A stretch of DNA of 64,000 nucleotides, from positions 27,950,409 to 28,014,408 of the forward strand of contig NC_060065.1 in the NCBI RefSeq assembly GCF_020283565.1, written 5' to 3'. The position numbers were made by a program, and so were the translations under genes. Source of the stretch: Trifolium pratense. Lineage: Eukaryota > Streptophyta > Magnoliopsida > Fabales > Fabaceae. Position 1 is the stretch's first letter. Each line of letters opens with the position of its first letter. Positions 23,491 through 34,997 of the stretch are shown here, one piece after another. Under the pieces are notes generated by a model, which saw nothing but the letters and a program-made list of their open reading frames with translations, was not told the DNA's origin and ran no database searches.

Positions 23491-25634
23491 CGTGGCATTT
23501 TAAATAAGTTAATAACTTTAGTTATTTACCGAGTACTTTAGTTATTAAGCGATAGTGAGAGTTATCGTGTTATTGGGCCAAGCCAATGGGCTTGAGGCCC
23601 AATGGGCCTTGTGAGGTGTGTGTGTGGCGCCCTTATGGCCATGAAGCAAGGGAGAGAAATTAATTTTTCTCATAGTTCTTGTGTTTAGAGTTGAAGAGAA
23701 GAGTTGAGAGCTAGGGCAAGAAGAAAAGCTAGAGATTCAAGATCTTCGTCGAGTTTTCTTCGAATCCAGGTATGAGAGTAGTTTCCTTAATCGTGGGTGA
23801 TCCGAGGAAGGGGAGAATGTCGATTTCTCCTCACCCGAACTTCCTCCACCCCATTTTCGTTTTGGTTTGGGAGAGTTAATCTTCGAGAAAGTGAAACCCA
23901 ATGTTAATAACATGTTCAATATACTTCTACCATGTAGTGTGAGCGAAATCATGGGTTAAATAATGAGAATTTGTATGTTTGAGTGATTATATGTGTTCTT
24001 GAGCTTTTAGACTCATAAATGTTAAATCCTTGCTTTTTCGATGTTAATGATGTGGATCGGAGAATCAATCCGTCCTTTTGTGCTTATATATGTGTTATAT
24101 ACATGAAAACATATTTGGGGTTTATAACATGAAAAATGGGATTTTGGGTGATTTTGAGTGAAAAATCATTTTCTGAAAACTCAAGAACAGATGTTCTTCT
24201 GGTGTGGTTCGCTACCTGTTCGCTACAGCGAACGTGTTCGCCAGATGCTCGCCAACTGCTCGCCAGTTGAGGTTTTGTGTCTGTTTGCGTTCGCTACCTG
24301 CTCGCTACAGCGAATGTGTTCGCCAGCTGCTCGCTACAGCGAACGTGTTCGCCAGATGCTCGCCAGATGCTCGCCAGTTGAGGTTTTGTGTCTGTTTGCG
24401 TTCGCTACCTGTTCGCTACCTGTTCGCTACCTATTCGCTACCTGTTCGCTATAGCGAACAGCTCTGTGACAGGATTATTTTGCTGATGTTTTGTTAGTGG
24501 AATTATGCACTTATAACATGTAATTGTGATATTCTAACATACGATTAGGTGCTTTTAGCTATGATTAATTGTATGATGATGAGATATGATAAAGGAAGTG
24601 ATTAATGAAGAATATTAGGATAATTGTTTATTCTAATAATGAAGAATGTTGGATATTATTCCACATTGTAAAGGAAGAAGCTTAATGCTATTAATTGTGA
24701 GTGGATTCATGAAACATAAACATGCATTCATGAATTAAATAGGATATTGGATATTCCAATAAAGAAGTATATCGGATTATATTTATCCGTTAAAGAAGGA
24801 TATTAGAGGTGAGATACTCTAATAAAGAAGATGGTACCACATGCATTAGTAATGTCTAGGATTGACATTCATGAAGTTGGAGCATTAGAGTTGCATTAGG
24901 TTATATGTGTGCATTACTTGATAAGTGATATGTGACACATGTTTGACTACTTGTGATATTTGATAACTGATACTTGATAGTTGGTATTCGATTATGTATT
25001 TTGAGAACTGCTAATTGGATTATAGATGTGTATATATATGTATATGTATAGGTATAATTGTGAGGCATGCTTATGGTATTGAAGTAGTGTTTAAGTATCG
25101 ATTTACTTACACTTGTATTTTGATTAAGTGATCTAACTCTCATGTTTTGTGTTATGTGCTGGACCGTTGGGGGTTCAGGTTCTCAGGTTGAGGATCTCGA
25201 TCAGAGTTAGAGGCTGCTCGTGCTCGTGTAGTGCGCTTTTTGGTGAGGAGTTAGCGTAGACTACTCCTTAGATATATGTTATATATCTTTTTGATGGGTT
25301 GTATAGAATTGCTCTGATTAGGTCTTACCGGGTCGGGTTATTCGTTTGAATTGTATTAAGCCCGTGATGGCATATTTAACTTTGCTATTCCTATCTTTTG
25401 AATTGTAAACATAATATCCTTTGTTGATATGGCCTAGAGCCTAGGGATATTGTGTGAACAATTATGATCATTGTATGATATACATTATGATAATTATTCG
25501 CTTTTAATTCCGCTGTGCTAGCATGATTTTTAATTATGCCGTGGTTTGTATTATTAACATGTGACGCCTAGATTTTCTTAAGTGTTTTATTTATTTATAT
25601 TTAATAAATACGCGTTAAGGGGTTGGGTGTTACA
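23436..25634 (+). repeat. 3' LTR of element C (2199 bp)
   Basis: Partner of 16741-18932. Visible differences: C/A in GAAATT(C/A)ATT, A/T in ATCCG(A/T)TAAAG, C/T in GGATC(C/T)CGATC, loss of 4 bp in GAAAACAAACAT, and gain of one 11-bp array unit. Carries the stop codon of the polyprotein (23488-23490). Confidence 0.97.
24206..24460. repeat. Tandem palindromic GTTCGCTA array in LTR C (3' copy)
   Basis: Same array as 17516-17759 with one extra CGCCAGATGCT unit. Confidence 0.9.
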
Positions 25635-26245
25635 TTCAATCCTTAATAATTGTTGTATTAATGCAATTGATCCTTCTAGTATATATACCACCAGAAAAGA
25701 GTCGTTGCAAAAAGAACCGTTGGAGTTGATAATCTTTTGTCTTCAAGCAGTCTGTCTTGATGCAGTTTGTTTGTATCTAAACTGAGTAAGAGTTTCAGAT
25801 ACTTTGACTACTGCAGAGTAGACTTTCCTTATTCAGCTAACAAGTCTGAAGACCCACGTTCTCAAGTGAGGACAGACAAAACGAGAGTAGCTGAACTGAT
25901 CAGGCTTGAAAGGTCCTTTTCTTCATTGGTAGAAGAGTTGACTTGCAAAGGGAATCTTCACAGATATCAAAAAGATCTTCAGAGGTTGATGAGGCTTTAG
26001 TCACTCAAGAAGTTCTGAAGACTTCATCATCTGAAGGTTGTAACTTCTGAAGTCCAACATCTTCTGAGCGCTTTGTGAACTTCTGAATTCACATCCTCTG
26101 AGCTTCACTCAGAGCTTATCTGATGCTTATATCTGCGCACTTAAAATAAATTTTTAGTCCTTCCAATTGTTTATTAATACTTTGTTATCATCAAAACCTT
26201 TATAGATTTAGGGGCTAACATTTTTAAATCAATTTTGTTCCAACA
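25635..26245 (-). repeat. 5' LTR of element B, right portion
   Basis: Continuation of the split LTR; the first five bases TTCAA are the duplicated target of C. Matches 5766-6371 with one visible substitution (GCAA(T/C)TGATC). Ends GTTCCAACA, followed by the right TSD CTTTC (26246-26250). Confidence 0.95.
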
Positions 26246-26252
26246 CTTTCTA

Positions 26253-26549
26253 CTATTTCTTTGTTTTTATATGCATATGTAGATCAGAAGAATAATATGG
26301 GTTAGAAGGTGAAGAGTAGATGTTGGGTGGTGTTGTGGGTGATGAGATATATGAGTTGAAAGATGAAGATGGTGTGAGTGAGGGTGGTGTGTATCCATGA
26401 TTAAAACAGATGCTTGGTGATGAAGTTGTAAGAGGGTTGTTGGTAGAATAAAATGGAGGAATGTAAGAGGGATACAAAGGAGATGCGGCTGCAACACTAG
26501 TGTTCATGGGATATTGATAAAACTGAGGAGTAGAATCAAAATAAGCCAT
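26253..26549 (-). CDS. Small Pro/Ser/Tyr-rich ORF, possible host gene fragment
   Basis: 98 codons from ATG 26549 in a good plant context (CTCTCATGGC) to TAG at 26253, only 8 bp from the insertion point of B. The product is low-complexity, rich in Pro, Ser, Tyr and Asn; I do not recognise the family. No signal peptide or membrane segment is evident. On the minus strand a TATA box (26741-26750) lies about 190 bp upstream and the interval reads like a 5' UTR (AACCCTAGTTTCTTAGGGTG). It may be a first exon whose remainder was displaced by B, a short gene, or chance. The stop precedes B, so B did not create it. Confidence 0.35.
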   Translation of the reverse strand: MAYFDSTPQFYQYPMNTSVAAASPLYPSYIPPFYSTNNPLTTSSPSICFNHGYTPPSLTPSSSFNSYISSPTTPPNIYSSPSNPYYSSDLHMHIKTKK

Positions 26550-26740
26550 GAGAGGTTTTGAAATACAAGGAATGAAAGCACCAATTGATAGGAAGATAAT
26601 CCTATCACCCTAAGAAACTAGGGTTCTACACTAAACTAGGTAAAAGACATTAAAAATTACTCTAAGAAATAAAAGACAATAAAAAATAATTCTTCATTTT
26701 TGAATTTTTCATTGATTGTTTGAGTGACTTAATGAGTGCA

Positions 26741-26750
26741 TATATATATA
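26741..26750 (-). promoter_or_regulatory. Putative TATA box upstream of the small ORF
   Basis: TATATATATA within TACTATATATATATGCACTC on the minus strand, upstream of the 26549 ATG. The remaining flank (26551-26953) has no other gene that I can see. Confidence 0.35.
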
Positions 26751-26953
26751 GTACCACATAGTGGGTAGTAACTTAAATGGATCAAAGGACTAAAAACCCA
26801 ATAACTAAATAATAATAAAGTACAACCAGTAATATCTTACTACATTTTACTAATATCAAAACTACTTAGCTAATTACTCTATCAGTCTTAGTTATTAATT
26901 AGAAAACAAGACTAAACACTTTTTTGATGATTTTAAATTATGTTTGTACATAT

Positions 26954-27798
26954 TGTTGGTGTTTTGATTGGCTACATTTTGCAAAAGCCAACCAGCCAGA
27001 TGCTGGACTGAGATGCTGTAGCATTATAGTACAGCATACTGAAGCTCTGTTTTCGTGCAGAATTTTTATTTCAAATCTGAGTCAAGATTTGCTTCAATTA
27101 TATATTCAGGCACGTGCGTCTGGGCAAAACGAGCCTTGCTCAGCAAGTTTTATTGAAGTCGGATGAAGGAATGTTATTTAAAACAAAAATATAATTATAT
27201 TATATTTTTGGCGTTTTTTTTTGTTTGGTACAACATGAATTATATTTCTGGAAATAATTTAGGGTTGGCCACAATTCCTACAGCTGTATTTGTCTGAAGA
27301 CCTAGCTTGCCCATCAAGACAGTTGAAGACTATAAATATGTGAAGCCTCAAGCTATTCTACTCATGTATTCTAAACCGTGTTCTTTACAAAGTGTGAGTT
27401 TTTAGGGTTTAGAGTTTGTGTCTTTTGTCAGCCTTTCTTGTGTCAATTTGATGCAAGTTTAGGACTGTGTTTTGGTTGTTAATTGTAAGCTACTCCTAAG
27501 CTTTGAAGCACGGAGTTAGTGTGTGTGATTCACTCATAAGCTTTTAAGCAAGAGTGTGGTCTAGTTTCTAGGAGAGTGTCTCCATCTTGATCGTTATTAT
27601 TGACAGCAACATGGTACGTGTTGTTAGAGGGAATTTGGGACGGGGTCTCATTATCTAAGAGGTTCTTAGGTAGGATTGCACGGGTAGTGTCTAGGTGATA
27701 AGTCAAGTACCGGGTGTTGGTCGAGGGCTTTGAACTAGAGCTATTATAGTGGATTCATTCCTGGATTGGTATCCCCCAGAGTAGGTGACGTTGCACTG
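26954..27798 (+). repeat. 5' LTR of element E, left portion
   Basis: TGTTGGTGTTTTGATTGGCTAC... matching 42298-43142. Contains the TATA box TATAAATAT (27331-27339). It stops at GTTGCACTG, where the LTR of D begins; CACTG (27794-27798) is the presumed left TSD of D, and its partner is deleted. Confidence 0.93.
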
Positions 27799-28919
27799 TG
27801 TTGGAACAAAATTGATTTAAAAATGTTTGCCCCTAAATCTATAAAGGTTTTGATGATAACAAAGTATTAATTAACAATTGAATGGACTAAAAATTTATTT
27901 TAAGTGCGCAGATATATGCATCATATAAGCTCTGAGTGAAGTTCAGAGGATGTGAATTCAGAAGTTCACAAGCGCTCAGAAGATGTTGGACTTCAGAAGA
28001 TACAACATTCAGAGGATGAAGACTTCAGAACTTCTTGTCTGTCTACAAGCTTCATCAACCTCTGAAGATCTCTTTGAAAGCTGTAAAGATTCCCTTTGCT
28101 AGTCAACTCTTCTACCAATGAAGAAAAGGACCTTTCTAGTCTGATCAGTTCAGCTACCTCTGTTTTGTCTGTCTTCTTTTGAGAACGTGGGTCTTCAGTT
28201 TTGTTAGCTGAATAAGGAAAGTCCACTCTGCAGTAGTCAAAGTAACTGAAACTCTTTCTTAGTTTTGGATACAACCAACTGCATCAAGACAGACTGCTTG
28301 AAGACAAAAGATTATCAACTCCAACGGTTCTTTTTGCAACGACTCTTTTCTAGTGGTATATATACTAGAAGAATCAGCTACAACAAAAACACAATTATCA
28401 AGATTTGAACGTGCGCTGAACAAACTCTGAACTCTGTGATATACAAGCTCTGAACCTCTGTCAAGTGTTTTTTTTGCACTTTAGCCAAATACTCTGTACT
28501 ATTTGTATTTGCTTTCTTTAGGTTCATCTAAGAGCATTTGTATATTTTTATATACTTTACTATTTTCTTGAGGAAACTTAAGCTTGTGTGCTTAAGTGTG
28601 AAACTTAAGCTTGTGTGCTTAAGTGTGAAGTCTTAAGCTTGTGTGCTTGAGCATTGTTGAGAAGTCTCTTGCTTGTGTGCTTGAGCAGGTGTAATCTTGT
28701 GTGATTATAGTGAACTCCCTTGGAAGTGCAAGGGGACTGGACTACTCTCGTTTTGTGAGAGGAACCAGTATAAATTGCTTGTGTGATCTCTCTCTCTCTC
28801 TTGTTATTACTTGTGTTATTTATCCGCTGCTAACGTAGTTGAGTTAAGAACTTGAAAAAGTTTTAACTTAGCTAAAACACAATTCAACCCCCCCCCCTTC
28901 TTGTGTTTTCACACCTTCA
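27799..28919 (+). repeat. 5' LTR of element D (1121 bp)
   Basis: TGTTGGAACAAAATTG... to ...GTTTTCACACCTTCA. TATA box TATATATA at 28357-28364. Homologous to the B LTRs but clearly diverged, so B and D are different insertions of one family. The 3' part has a C-rich run (AATTCAACCCCCCCCCC), as in other Sirevirus LTR ends. Confidence 0.95.
28569..28690 (+). repeat. Palindromic AAGCTTGTGTGCTTAAG repeats in LTR D
   Basis: Three near-perfect and two weaker copies of (C/A)TTAAGCTTGTGTGCTT(A/G)AG, each foldable into a short hairpin, downstream of the TATA box and so probably within the transcript. The B LTRs have one unit fewer (plus strand 5519-5600). Confidence 0.7.
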
Positions 28920-28921
28920 AT

Positions 28922-28933
28922 TGGCATCAGAGC
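28922..28933 (+). other. Primer-binding site of element D
   Basis: TGGCATCAGAGC two bases after the LTR. It differs from the usual initiator-Met complement by a C in place of T at the fourth base; element F has the same variant. Confidence 0.85.
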
Positions 28934-28989
28934 GCCTGGTCTGTTACTTTCACTTAACAGTGAGACAGTAAAGATCTTGTGAGAACACT

Positions 28990-31383
28990 ATGTCTGGAGG
29001 AGATGATAGTAGTACTAGAACTACTGGTGAAGGTGAGGCCAGTGGTGCTGGTGGTGGTCCTAGAAATGCTTTTGGTTTTGACTACTTAAGTAATGAATCA
29101 CATGAACATAGTGGTAACAGAAAAGCCCCTATATTCAATGGTGATGCTTCATTATTTGAGTGGTGGAAAGAGAGACTGTATAGCAATATTACTGCTATTG
29201 ATCATGAGTTGTGGGATTTGGTTGAGTTGGGAGTAACTTTTGAAAACTTAAATGAACATGGAAGGTTGTCCATTGAGCATAGAAAGTTACTCACACCAGC
29301 TAACCTAAAAATCTACACTAAGCATCATAGAGTAAAGGACATTGTTGTTGGCGCTATTAGACATGAGGATTATGTCAGAATAGAGAACAAGTCTACTGCT
29401 AAATCTATCTTTGATTCCATGTGTGCTACCTATGATGGTAATGAAAAGGTTCAAGAGGCTAAAGCTAGTCTTTTGATAAGACAATATGAACTTTTCACTA
29501 TGCAACAAGATGAAAACATTGAGACTATGTTTACAAGGTTTCAAATCCTTGTATCTGGTCTTAAAGCTCTTAAGAGAAGTTATTCAACCTATGACCATGT
29601 TCAGAAGATTCTGAGAAGTCTTCCTATTGCTTGGAGACCTAAGGTCACTGCAATAGAGGAAGCTCAAAATCTCAAGACTCTGAGTCTTGAAGCTCTGATA
29701 AGCAATCTCAGAAGCCATGAGATGGTTCTGGATGCTGACTCAGAAACTAAGAAGAAGTCCAAGTCAGTGGCTTTACAGTCAACTAGGATTACTTCTAAGG
29801 CTCCTAAGACTCAGCTTCTTGATATTGAAGAAGAATCTTCTGCTGATGGTCAAGAGGATGAGATGAATGAGGATGAGTTTGCTTTATTCACCAAGTTTCA
29901 GCAATGGAACAGATTTAACAAAAGAAATTTCAGAGGTAACAGCTCCAGAAATTTTGTCAGCAAAAAGGATGATCAGAAGAACTGCTTCAACTGTAAGAAG
30001 CCAGGACACTTTATTGCTGACTGTCCAGAAATGTCTGCTAAAGACAAAAGCAAAAGATACAGCTCAAAGAAGCAACAATTCAAGAGCAAATTGAAAAAGA
30101 GTCTGATGGCTACTTTTGAAGAGCTATCATCTGAGGAAGAAGTTGAGGAAGAAGAAGAGGCAAATCTAGCCCTGATGGCTTCAGCTGACTCAGATGTAGA
30201 CTCAGACGATGAATCAGAATCAGACTCAGAAGTAACTGATGAGGTATTTTCTGACTGCTCTAAATCTCAACTTATAACTGCACTTAACAAGGTCATTGAG
30301 AAACATCTCAGAGTGTTAAGTAAACAAAAAGTTTTACAAGAAAAGCTTAACACTCTGACTGAGCAAGCAGAACATTTTCAAGGTCTATATCAAGAAACTC
30401 TGAATAGAGTAGATGACTTTGAAAAGGGTTGTGCTGTTTGTCACAAACCTATTGATGAGCAGGAAATAGCTCTTCAACAGTTTGTGCATCTCAACCTTGG
30501 GAAGAGCAAAGCTGCTAATAGAATTTATAATGTTTTGAGACATAGAGGAGAAGGACTTGGCTATGAATATGGTAGAACATATTCAAAGCTGAAGACCTTT
30601 GCCAAAAAGGTTGGAAAATCTTGGGTTTATTATGTTGTTCCACCAAGTGAAGAGGGAAAGAATCCTGGCATTTGTGAAAATGACAATGATGATCTGAATG
30701 ATTTAGAAGCTGACAGCTCAGAGGAACCTAGTCCCTCAGGATCTGGAAAGAAAAGTTCAGAAGATAGAAGTTGTTCAGAACCTGAGAACATTAGTTCAGA
30801 AGTTCTGAAAGCTTCAACATCTGAGACTTCAAATTCTGGATTCAAAGGAACTTCAGTACCTGAAGCTAGTCAACCTAAAACATCAGAAGTTTTTAAAAAG
30901 AAAAATTCTAAATCTCAGATGAAGTACAAGACTCAGATTATTTATGATTCTAGAGTCAGTAGATATAATCAATCAGAAAATGGGATTGATAATAGATACA
31001 AACCCTGGAATCATAAACAATCCAAATCTTGGAACAATAACAGATTTCAAACAAAGAAAAGATTTCAAAAAGGTTATTATTCCAAACCAAGGTCTTTCTT
31101 CAACACTAGACAACATAATAAGCATTTGTGGACTAACAAGCGTGGACCCAGAAGATGGGTACCAAAAGCTGAAATTATGTACCATTCAGATTTACCAACT
31201 AGGAAAGGATATGTCTTACCTAAAGCATGGAAACAAGTCCTATGCAAAGGAAGAAGGGCTTATGTCCTAGACACATGGGTGACAAGTTCTCAAGTTAACA
31301 ATCAGAACTTGGACAATGAAGAGGAAGAACATTGGGATGACCTTATCATTAACTGTGATAAAGAGTTCCACCGTAGTGATTAA
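28990..31383 (+). CDS. gag: Gag of element D
   Basis: 797 codons, ATG at 28990, nearly collinear with B gag. One CX2CX4HX4C knuckle (about residue 332), an acidic Ser/Glu/Asp stretch (about 375-425), a second CxxC pair (CAVCHKP, about 480), and a Ser-rich then basic Asn/Gln/Lys-rich C-terminus suited to RNA binding. Ends TAA 31381-31383; the stop of the neighbouring pol frame (TGA 31377-31379) overlaps the last codons. Open, no lesion seen. Confidence 0.95.
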   Translation: MSGGDDSSTRTTGEGEASGAGGGPRNAFGFDYLSNESHEHSGNRKAPIFNGDASLFEWWKERLYSNITAIDHELWDLVELGVTFENLNEHGRLSIEHRKLLTPANLKIYTKHHRVKDIVVGAIRHEDYVRIENKSTAKSIFDSMCATYDGNEKVQEAKASLLIRQYELFTMQQDENIETMFTRFQILVSGLKALKRSYSTYDHVQKILRSLPIAWRPKVTAIEEAQNLKTLSLEALISNLRSHEMVLDADSETKKKSKSVALQSTRITSKAPKTQLLDIEEESSADGQEDEMNEDEFALFTKFQQWNRFNKRNFRGNSSRNFVSKKDDQKNCFNCKKPGHFIADCPEMSAKDKSKRYSSKKQQFKSKLKKSLMATFEELSSEEEVEEEEEANLALMASADSDVDSDDESESDSEVTDEVFSDCSKSQLITALNKVIEKHLRVLSKQKVLQEKLNTLTEQAEHFQGLYQETLNRVDDFEKGCAVCHKPIDEQEIALQQFVHLNLGKSKAANRIYNVLRHRGEGLGYEYGRTYSKLKTFAKKVGKSWVYYVVPPSEEGKNPGICENDNDDLNDLEADSSEEPSPSGSGKKSSEDRSCSEPENISSEVLKASTSETSNSGFKGTSVPEASQPKTSEVFKKKNSKSQMKYKTQIIYDSRVSRYNQSENGIDNRYKPWNHKQSKSWNNNRFQTKKRFQKGYYSKPRSFFNTRQHNKHLWTNKRGPRRWVPKAEIMYHSDLPTRKGYVLPKAWKQVLCKGRRAYVLDTWVTSSQVNNQNLDNEEEEHWDDLIINCDKEFHRSD

Positions 31384-34300
31384 AGTTGTTTCTCATACAG
31401 CCTGTCACTCAAAGAAGTATCATGAATCATTCATGGTATCTGGATAGTGGGTGTTCAAGGCACATGACTGGTGATAAACAACTATTTTCTAAGCTGACTA
31501 TGAAAGAAGGAGGTTCTGTTGGTTTTGGAGGAAATCAGAAAGGAAAGATAATAGGTACAGGTACAGTAGGTAATTCCTCCCTATCTATTAATGATGTTTG
31601 GTTAGTTGATGGACTTAAACATAATCTATTGAGCATAAGTCAATTTTGCGACAATGGTTATGTAGTTGTCTTTAATAAGGAATCATGTACTGTGTCTAAA
31701 CAATCTGATAACACCATGATATTCAAAGGTCTGAGAAAGAACAATGTTTATAAAATTAATCTTTCTGATTTGAATGAACAAAAAGTGATGTGTCTTTTGA
31801 CCTTGAGTGAAGAAAAATGGATCTGGCATAAGAGGTTAGGCCATGCTAACTGGAGGTTAATCTCTAAGCTTAGTAAGCTTGACCTTGTCAGAGGTTTACC
31901 TAAAATTAAATATCACTCAAACACACTTTGTGGTTCATGTCAAAAAGGAAAGATTACAAAGTCATCTTTTAAACCTAAGAACATTGTCTCTACCTCAAGA
32001 CCATTGGAACTTCTTCACATTGATCTTTTTGGGCCAGTTAACACTGCTTCAATCAATGGAAAGAAGTATGGATTAGTAATTGTTGATGATTACAGTAGAT
32101 GGACTTGGGTAAAATTCCTAAGAACAAAAGATGAAGCTTATGATGAGTTTAGCATCTTCTGCAAACAAATTCAAAATGAAAAAGGCTACACTATTTTAAA
32201 AGTTAGAAGTGATCATGGTGGAGAATTTGAAAATGAACCTTTTGAAAACTTTTGTGAAAAATATGGCATTTTGCATGAATTCTCTTCTCCTAGAACTCCT
32301 CAACAAAATGGGGTTGTAGAAAGGAAGAATAGAACTCTGCAAGAAATGGCCAGAACCATGATGCATGAAACAAATGTAGCAAAGTTTTTATGGGCAGAAG
32401 CTGTAAACACAGCATGTTATGTTCAAAATAGAATCTATATCAGATCTAAGTTGAACAAAACTGCTTATGAATTGTTCAAAGGAAGAAAACCTGATATTTC
32501 TTATTTTCATCAGTTTGGATGTACATGTTATATCTTAAACAATAAAGTCCATCTAAAGAAATTTGATGCTAGAGGTTATAAGGGTATCTTTATAGGATAC
32601 TCTGAACGCTCAAAAGCATACAGACTGTATATTTCTGAAACACATACTGTGGAAGAAAGTATGCATGTCAAATTTGATGACAAAGAGCCTGACCAAGTGT
32701 CAGAGCTTGTGGAAGGTTTGTCTAGATTTCAGGTATCAGAGGATCAATATTCAGATATTCCAAACTACTCAGAACATCCATTCTCTGAAGAACCTCTGAA
32801 CACAATAGTTCCTACAGACTCTGAACAACCAAGTACTGAAGCATCTGCTGAACCTGATGTTGATGAGTCTGAAGATGATGAGCCCCCAAGAAATACTTTC
32901 AAATACAAATCATCACATCCAGAGGAACTGATATTAGGCAACAAGGATAGTCCAAGGAAGACAAGATCTCAACTGAGAAATGAGGAATCATTAGTTGGTC
33001 TTATCTCAATGATGGAACCTTCAAAGATTGATGAAGCTCTGAAGGATGATGCTTGGATTGTAGCAATGCAAGAAGAGCTGAATCAATTTCAAAGGAATGA
33101 TGTGTGGACTCTAGTGCCTAAGCCTTCACACAAGAACATTATTGGAACAAAATGGGTATTCAGAAACAAGCTGAATGAACAAGGTGAAGTGGTAAGAAAC
33201 AAGGCTAGATTGGTTGCACAAGGTTATAGTCAACAAGAGGGGATTGACTATACTGAAACCTTTGCACCAGTTGCTAGACTTGAAGCAATCAGGTTACTTC
33301 TATCCTATGCTGTTAATCATGGAATAACCTTATATCAGATGGATGTTAAGAGTGCCTTCTTAAATGGTTTCATTTCTGAAGAAGTGTATGTTAAGCAACC
33401 TCCTGGTTTTGAAGATGTCTCAAACCCAGAACATGTTTTTAAACTAAAGAAATCACTGTATGGTCTGAAACAAGCTCCAAGAGCTTGGTATGATAGACTC
33501 AATAATTTTCTTCTTGAAAAGGGTTTTGAGAAAGGAAAGGTTGACTGCACACTCTTTAGAAAAACAACCAAAGAAGACATTTTAATTATTCAAATTTATG
33601 TTGATGATATTATTTTTGGTTCAACTAATGCTGCTTTGTGCAAGAATTTTTCTAAGATAATGCAGGATGAATTTGAAATGAGCATGATGGGAGAGTTGAA
33701 GTTCTTTCTTGGAATTCAAATCAATCAGAAGAAGGAAGGAACTTATGTTCATCAATCAAAATACACTAAAGAACTTCTGAAGAAATTCAATCTAGATGAC
33801 TGCAAGATTATGAATACTCCTATGCATCCAACTACCAACATGGGCAAGTCAGATGATGAAGGAAAGGTAGATCAAAAGGTCTACAGAGGTATGATTGGCT
33901 CCTTACTCTATCTGACAGCCTCTAGACCAGATATTTTATTCAGTGTTTGCTTATGTGCAAGATTCCAGTCAGATCCTAGAGAATCTCATCTTACAGCTGT
34001 AAAGAGAATCTTCAGGTATCTGAAAGGAACAACTAATCTTGGACTTCTCTATAAGAAATCCAATGATTATGTGCTAAATGGATTCTGTGATGCTGACTAT
34101 GCTGGAGATAAAATTGAAAGAAAATCCACAAGTGGCAATTGTCAATTTGTTGGTGAAAACCTTATCTCCTGGGCTAGTAAGAGACAAACTACTATAGCTT
34201 TGTCTACAGCAGAAGCAGAATACATTTCAGCAGCTAAGTGTTGCACACAACTACTCTGGTTAAAATATCAGTTAGAAGATTACCAGGTAAGCAGTAACAA

Positions 34301-34544
34301 TATTCCTTTATATTGTGATAATACTGCAGCCATTCATTTATCTAAAAATCCTATTCTACACTCTAGAGCCAAACATATTGAAATTAAACACCATTTTATC
34401 AGAGATTATGTTCAGAGAGGCATTATAGATATTAGGTTTGTTGATACTGAAAATCAATGGGCTGACATATTTACTAAAGCCTTATCTGTTGAAAGATTTG
34501 ATTTTATAAAGAAACATCTGAACATGTTTTCAATCTCTGAATGA
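31380..34544 (+). CDS. pol: Copia Pol polyprotein of element D
   Basis: About 1054 codons, -1 relative to gag, opening directly after TGA 31377-31379 without an ATG. A pyrimidine-rich tract ending in CAG (31385-31400) just inside the frame resembles a 3' splice site. Protease [10 protein letters not shown] (about 20), integrase HHCC (about 147-190) and D-D-E (about 212, 273 and 310), reverse transcriptase with YVDDI (about 738), RNase H (CDADYAG about 901, STAEAEY about 940). Full length for Sirevirus pol. Open, so probably functional if expressed. Confidence 0.95.
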   Translation, partial: LKLFLIQPVTQRSIMNHSWYLDSGCSRHMTGDKQLFSKLTMKEGGSVGFGGNQKGKIIGTGTVGNSSLSINDVWLVDGLKHNLLSISQFCDNGYVVVFNKESCTVSKQSDNTMIFKGLRKNNVYKINLSDLNEQKVMCLLTLSEEKWIWHKRLGHANWRLISKLSKLDLVRGLPKIKYHSNTLCGSCQKGKITKSSFKPKNIVSTSRPLELLHIDLFGPVNTASINGKKYGLVIVDDYSRWTWVKFLRTKDEAYDEFSIFCKQIQNEKGYTILKVRSDHGGEFENEPFENFCEKYGILHEFSSPRTPQQNGVVERKNRTLQEMARTMMHETNVAKFLWAEAVNTACYVQNRIYIRSKLNKTAYELFKGRKPDISYFHQFGCTCYILNNKVHLKKFDARGYKGIFIGYSERSKAYRLYISETHTVEESMHVKFDDKEPDQVSELVEGLSRFQVSEDQYSDIPNYSEHPFSEEPLNTIVPTDSEQPSTEASAEPDVDESEDDEPPRNTFKYKSSHPEELILGNKDSPRKTRSQLRNEESLVGLISMMEPSKIDEALKDDAWIVAMQEELNQFQRNDVWTLVPKPSHKNIIGTKWVFRNKLNEQGEVVRNKARLVAQGYSQQEGIDYTETFAPVARLEAIRLLLSYAVNHGITLYQMDVKSAFLNGFISEEVYVKQPPGFEDVSNPEHVFKLKKSLYGLKQAPRAWYDRLNNFLLEKGFEKGKVDCTLFRKTTKEDILIIQIYVDDIIFGSTNAALCKNFSKIMQDEFEMSMMGELKFFLGIQINQKKEGTYVHQSKYTKELLKKFNLDDCKIMNTPMHPTTNMGKSDDEGKVDQKVYRGMIGSLLYLTASRPDILFSVCLCARFQSDPRESHLTAVKRIFRYLKGTTNLGLLYKKSNDYVLNGFCDADYAGDKIERKSTSGNCQFVGENLISWASKRQTTIALSTAEAEYISAAKCCTQLLWLKYQLEDYQVSSNNIPLYCDNTAAIHLSKNPILHSRAKHIEIKHHFIRDYVQRGIIDIRFVDTENQWADIFTKALSVERFDFIKKHLNMFSISE

Positions 34545-34997
34545 AAAAATTGTTTTTGGCAATTAAAGTGTAAGAGGCTATGTATATCAGAACTTATGAT
34601 TCAGAACATCTGAAACACAAGCTCTGAAGTACTTAACTCTGATAGAGAATTTTAAATAACTCAGAGGCTCTGAACTATTTAAGTGGGAAACGTTTAGTAT
34701 TCACTGCTGAACAGTTGTCCATTAAAATAGCAGTTACCGAGTAAATTTCTGCACGTGGTCTACGTGTGTCAGGTAGTGGGTGGTTAATGATGATTTTTGG
34801 TATTCAACTTTCTGTCAATTAGCGTAACTTCCCATATTTGCTATTTTCGTGTTAACTGTGTGCATTTAAATAAAACTTACACATTACACTTGCACACTTC
34901 TCACTTTCACAACCTACACTTTCATATTCTCTCTAAACTTCCAACAAACTTTCTTTCTCTCTCGTTAGTTTTCCAAACCCTACCCTAATCTCCAACA
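34545..34997 (+). promoter_or_regulatory. Host-like internal promoter and leader of the third ORF (D)
   Basis: 453-bp spacer between pol and the third ORF. It contains GCATTTAAATAAAAC (34862-34876) about 125 bp before the ATG, then a C/T-rich leader with CTTTCTTTCTCTCTC and an ATCTCCAACA|ATGG start context. The same elements occur in B. Promoter activity is inferred. Confidence 0.45.

Larger units (their letters stand above)
16741..25634 (+). mobile_element. Intact Tekay/Del chromovirus (Ty3/Gypsy) element C
   Basis: 8894-bp element flanked by the TSD TTCAA (16736-16740 and 25635-25639), inserted into the 5' LTR of B. The uninterrupted site is visible in B's other LTR at 5762-5770. It has 5' LTR, initiator-Met PBS, a single gag-pol ORF with chromodomain, PPT and 3' LTR. 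By eye the LTRs differ by three substitutions and two indels (4 bp, and an 11-bp repeat unit) over 2.2 kb, so it is very young and the youngest layer of this nest. All visible catalytic motifs are present. Confidence 0.97.
5275..26245 (-). mobile_element. Complete Sirevirus/Maximus-type Copia element B
   Basis: Minus-strand LTR retrotransposon flanked by the 5-bp TSD CTTTC (5270-5274 and 26246-26250). In element order: 5' LTR (split by the nested Gypsy element C), PBS, gag, pol, third ORF, antisense ORF, several PPTs, 3' LTR. Without C it is about 12.1 kb. By eye the two LTRs differ at three substitutions (A/G in the AGC(A/G)GCGG word, C/T in GAATT(C/T)AGAG, C/T in GCAA(C/T)TGATC) and in the length of a G run, so the insertion is recent. 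Gag and pol are open; the third ORF has one frameshift. Confidence 0.95.
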
